NCBI GenBank assembly: GCA_016649775.1
Contig: JAENWY010000018.1
Coordinates: 1-17,971, forward strand
Length of the DNA stretch: 17,971 nucleotides
Source of the DNA: Spirochaetaceae bacterium
GTDB taxonomy: Bacteria; Spirochaetota; Spirochaetia; Sphaerochaetales; Sphaerochaetaceae
Direction: 5' to 3'
The translations under genes were made by a program, and so were the position numbers. Within the stretch, counting starts at the first letter, position 1. Every line of letters begins with the position of its first letter. This document shows positions 15,557 to 17,971 of the stretch, in pieces. Below the pieces are notes generated by a model. That model had not been told where the DNA came from. It saw only the letters and a list, made by a program, of their open reading frames with translations, and did not search any database.

Positions 15557-16153
15557 TTATCTCCTCATTACCTTGTCAATTAATCCATATTCTAGAGCTT
15601 CATCGCTACTTAAAAAATAATCTCTTTCAACATCTGTTTTAACAGTTTGTTCATCTTTGCCTGTACATTGAACTAAGATATCAGTAGTTAATTTTTTGAT
15701 GCGAAGGATTTCTTTTGTATGAATAGCTATATCAGTAGCTTGACCTTCAACACCACCCCAAGGTTGGTGGATCATTACTCTAGCTGAAGGAAGAATAAAT
15801 CTTTTTCCTTTTGCCCCAGCAGTTAGTAGTAATGCACCCATACTAGCTGCTTGTCCCATACAAATAGTTTGTACATCAGGTTTAATATATTGCATTGTAT
15901 CATAAATTGCCATACCAGCGGTTACACTACCACCAGGACTATTGATATAGATACTAATATCTTTAGATGGATCTTCACTTTCTAAAAATATGAGTTGAGC
16001 AACAATAAGGTCTGCAGTTGCATCATTAATCTCACCATCTAGAAAGATAATCCTATCTTTGAGTAATCGGCTAAATATATCGTAAGAGCGTTCTCCTACA
16101 CCGGATTGTTCTACAACCATAGGAACTAATGTTTGCATTCTTGTTTTATCCAT
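15557..16153 (-). CDS. clpP: ATP-dependent Clp protease proteolytic subunit ClpP
   Basis: A 198-residue serine protease forming the double-heptamer chamber used by ClpX. The catalytic triad is Ser104 (GQAASMGA), His129 (MIHQPWGG) and Asp178 (ERDYFLSSDEA). The Gly-rich NSPGGSVTAG strand and the Leu/Ile-rich handle are intact. A short N-terminal propeptide-like stretch precedes VPMVVEQSG, the usual mature start. Start ATG 16153 is supported by TAGGAG 6 nt upstream. It lies between the tig-clpP terminator and clpX; no clear promoter of its own was seen in the 100-bp gap. Confidence 0.97.
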   Translation of the reverse strand: MDKTRMQTLVPMVVEQSGVGERSYDIFSRLLKDRIIFLDGEINDATADLIVAQLIFLESEDPSKDISIYINSPGGSVTAGMAIYDTMQYIKPDVQTICMGQAASMGALLLTAGAKGKRFILPSARVMIHQPWGGVEGQATDIAIHTKEILRIKKLTTDILVQCTGKDEQTVKTDVERDYFLSSDEALEYGLIDKVMRR

Positions 16154-16183
16154 AAATTACTCCTAATTTATATTTTTTTAAGA

Positions 16184-16211
16184 TAAAAGGCGGAACAATA
16201 AAGTCCCGCCT
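16184..16211 (-). terminator. GC-rich intrinsic terminator between tig and clpP
   Basis: On the minus strand AGGCGGGAC (16211-16203) pairs over 9 bp, one G-U, with GTTCCGCCT (16196-16188) around a 6-nt loop. The tract TTTTAT follows. It should stop, or partly stop, transcription coming from tig. Confidence 0.85.
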
Positions 16212-16255
16212 CTAATAATGATTGATAATATTACTTTATAAATCTAATTATTGTC

Positions 16256-17602
16256 TTATTTCGCAGGTATTTCTTCTACTGCAGGACCATTCATTAGTTC
16301 ATCATAACTAAGTTTTTTACCCTTAGTAAATATATTATTTTCAATTAAGAAATCATTAACTTTTGCTAATTTAACTTGTTCAGTTATATAATCTTTTACA
16401 TAATCAGTTTGCTCTGGAGAGTAGCTTGTTGTATCACCCATAGCTTCTTTAATTTCTTCATCTGTAACTTCAAATTTTTCTGCTTCTTTAATCTTTTCTA
16501 AGATTAAATCAACATTTAATTGTTTTTGAATCATAGGAACCCAAGCCTCTTTTAATTGATCAATAGATTGACCTTGCATTCCAAAAATCTTTGTAAGAGT
16601 TTCTAAATCCATGTTATTGTTTTGAGCAAAATTCTGTAGCTGTTGGTCAGCTTGGTAATCAATCATTGATTTTGGTGCTACAAGAGGACATTTTTCAACT
16701 AAAGCGTCAGTGACTGCAGTAAATTTTAATCCCTTTAGTTTACTTTCAGCTCTTTCTTGAAGAGTTTTTTTAGTACCTTTAGCTAAGTCTTTAACAGTTT
16801 CATAGTCTTCAGATACATCTTGAGCAAAGTCATCATCTAATTCAGGGATATCGTTAAATTTAACAGCCTTCATAGAAATTTTGATTTCTACAGTTTTGCC
16901 TGCATAATCAGCATCAGCAAAATCTGCTGCTAATTCTTTGGAAACAGTTTTTTCTTCATCAGTACTCATACCGATTAAATCAGCATCTAAATTAAAGAAT
17001 GATGGAGTTGTACCGATTGTTACAGTAAAATCATTTCTATCATTTTTGCCTTCACTATTTAATTCAGCAAAGTCGATTGTAACAATATCGCCATCTTTAG
17101 CGGGTTCTTCTTTTGAAACAATAAGAGCATTCTGGTTTCTTAATTTTTCAATTTCAGTATCTACGTTTTCTTTTTTGATTGAAACGGTTGGTACTTCAAT
17201 GCTTAAACCCTTATACTCTGGTACATCAAACTGTGGTAATACATCATAAACAACTGAATAAGTTATATCTGTATTAGGCTTGAAAGGAGATAAATCATCT
17301 TCATTTTGTAAAACTGGAGTAGAATATGGAAGAGGTTTGTATTTTTCTTCTACATCATCAAGTGCTACTTTAAGATCATCTTCTAACAATTTATAAGTTG
17401 ATTCATTACGAAGTTCTTCACCATATTTTGATTCAATTAATTTAATTGGTGCTTTACCCTTTCTGAAACCTTTAATAACCATATCTTTTGAATATTTAGT
17501 AACTAAAGCTTTGTAAGCATCTTCTACGGATTGTGCTGTCAATGTAATGGACAACTCGACTGAGGAATTTTCACTTTCCTGGATTTTTTTATCAGCAATC
17601 AT
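16256..17602 (-). CDS. tig: Trigger factor (ribosome-associated chaperone)
   Basis: A 448-residue trigger factor that binds the ribosomal exit tunnel and holds emerging chains. The ribosome-binding signature GFRKGKAP is at residues 45-52. The middle FKBP-type domain (about 160-250) has GDIVTIDFAELN, but reads FFNLDADLIGM where active forms usually have FIPGFEDQLIGM-like residues, so its prolyl isomerase activity may be reduced. The C-terminal helical arms with VTDALVEKCPLVAPKSMID follow, and a normal charged tail ends the protein. Start ATG 17602 follows AAGGAAG 10-12 nt upstream. The leader carries two inverted repeats. Confidence 0.95.
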   Translation of the reverse strand: MIADKKIQESENSSVELSITLTAQSVEDAYKALVTKYSKDMVIKGFRKGKAPIKLIESKYGEELRNESTYKLLEDDLKVALDDVEEKYKPLPYSTPVLQNEDDLSPFKPNTDITYSVVYDVLPQFDVPEYKGLSIEVPTVSIKKENVDTEIEKLRNQNALIVSKEEPAKDGDIVTIDFAELNSEGKNDRNDFTVTIGTTPSFFNLDADLIGMSTDEEKTVSKELAADFADADYAGKTVEIKISMKAVKFNDIPELDDDFAQDVSEDYETVKDLAKGTKKTLQERAESKLKGLKFTAVTDALVEKCPLVAPKSMIDYQADQQLQNFAQNNNMDLETLTKIFGMQGQSIDQLKEAWVPMIQKQLNVDLILEKIKEAEKFEVTDEEIKEAMGDTTSYSPEQTDYVKDYITEQVKLAKVNDFLIENNIFTKGKKLSYDELMNGPAVEEIPAK

Positions 17603-17650
17603 GCTATCTTCTTCCTTTTCGGTCGCTTTGACCTATAGTAATTATCAATT

Positions 17651-17668
17651 GCAAGTCATATGACTTGC
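17651..17668. repeat. Perfect 18-bp palindrome in the tig leader
   Basis: GCAAGTCATATGACTTGC reads the same on both strands. It could bind a dimeric repressor as DNA, or form a 7-bp hairpin with an AUAU loop in the tig message, about 50 nt before its ATG. A smaller GGTC/GACC hairpin lies at 17621-17633. It does not match the CIRCE heat-shock operator. Confidence 0.6.
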
Positions 17669-17694
17669 TAAAGTTCTAGTATATACTATTACAT

Positions 17695-17746
17695 ATTATA
17701 ACTACAACCTAAACGATTATACACAAACTAGTTACTTTGAACTAGT
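17695..17746 (-). promoter_or_regulatory. tig promoter region with inverted repeat
   Basis: Two minus-strand TATAAT boxes lie at 17700-17695 and 17721-17716; neither has a good -35 at 17 bp. Just upstream of the second, ACTAGTT (17727-17733) and AACTAGT (17740-17746) form a 7-bp inverted repeat with a 6-bp spacer, placed where a regulator could touch the polymerase. Confidence 0.35.
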
Positions 17747-17789
17747 ACTAAGTTAGTTAAAATATGTACAAAAGCAAGTAATTTTATCG

Positions 17790-17836
17790 AAAAATTGTAA
17801 AAATAAATAAATAAATTTGATTAACTTACAATTTTT
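17790..17836. repeat. AT-rich 11-bp inverted repeat, possible bidirectional terminator
   Basis: AAAAATTGTAA (17790-17800) pairs perfectly with TTACAATTTTT (17826-17836) across a 25-bp AT loop. The A- and T-runs at its ends suit a weak terminator in either direction. The rest of 17837-17971 is AT-rich and holds no gene or other feature I can support. Confidence 0.4.
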
Positions 17837-17971
17837 AAATAGATAAACTTATATATTTTATTAATCTTTTAATAGTATTTTGTATATTCAATATAACAAA
17901 TACATTTTCATTTGCCAACACCTCTAATGATTATATTTTTTTTCCAATATTTATTATACATATATTTTATA

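Noticed and set aside
17651..17668. CIRCE/HrcA operator for tig
   Set aside because: The palindrome has no spacer and does not contain the TTAGCACTC/GAGTGCTAA arms.

Overview
The window is an AT-rich bacterial chromosome segment read with the standard code: TGG is used for Trp and UGA acts as a stop. Ribosome-binding sites of the AGGAG type and U-tract hairpin terminators are common. The gene set suggests a fermentative or anaerobic lineage: a short CstA carrier, a PPi-type-like phosphofructokinase, an M3B oligoendopeptidase F, a stand-alone NifX-type protein, an ArsA-like ATPase with a small partner, and tig-clpP-clpX. I lean weakly to Spirochaetota and cannot exclude a low-GC Firmicute.

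Left edge (1-627): the start of a zinc-ribbon, probably transposase-type gene runs leftward out of the window. Its leader can fold into a strong two-tier hairpin, and two 31-bp imperfect direct repeats 43 bp apart lie between it and the next gene. Rightward genes follow: cstA (628-2349) with a strong terminator, then a tight three-gene unit (2607-4276) of a small membrane protein, a TTG-started 100-residue protein and an ArsA/Get3-like ATPase. A bidirectional terminator separates that unit from a leftward pair, a helical-repeat protein and a SAM methyltransferase. Next come a leftward NifX-like gene, a tRNA-Leu(GAG) with promoter and terminator, and a rightward phosphofructokinase gene.

From 8515 to the right edge every intact gene is leftward. 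rdgB-pepF form a two-gene unit with a 2-bp gap. Upstream is a 370-residue protein of unknown function with a possible sigma-factor-like layout. A decayed IS30-family insertion (about 12482-13184) sits between it and the proteostasis block tig - (terminator) - clpP - clpX - nrnA. In that block clpP, clpX and nrnA are one unit, with a 1-nt gap and a 1-nt overlap. Trigger factor handles nascent chains, ClpXP degrades proteins, and the DHH phosphoesterase probably clears short oligonucleotides. The region upstream of tig has no gene but holds three inverted repeats.

The most interesting candidates are the membrane protein/small protein/ArsA-like ATPase operon, the sigma-like orphan protein, the structured leader at the left edge, and the phosphofructokinase with Ala in its nucleotide-binding loop. 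No CRISPR array, prophage or complete mobile element is present.
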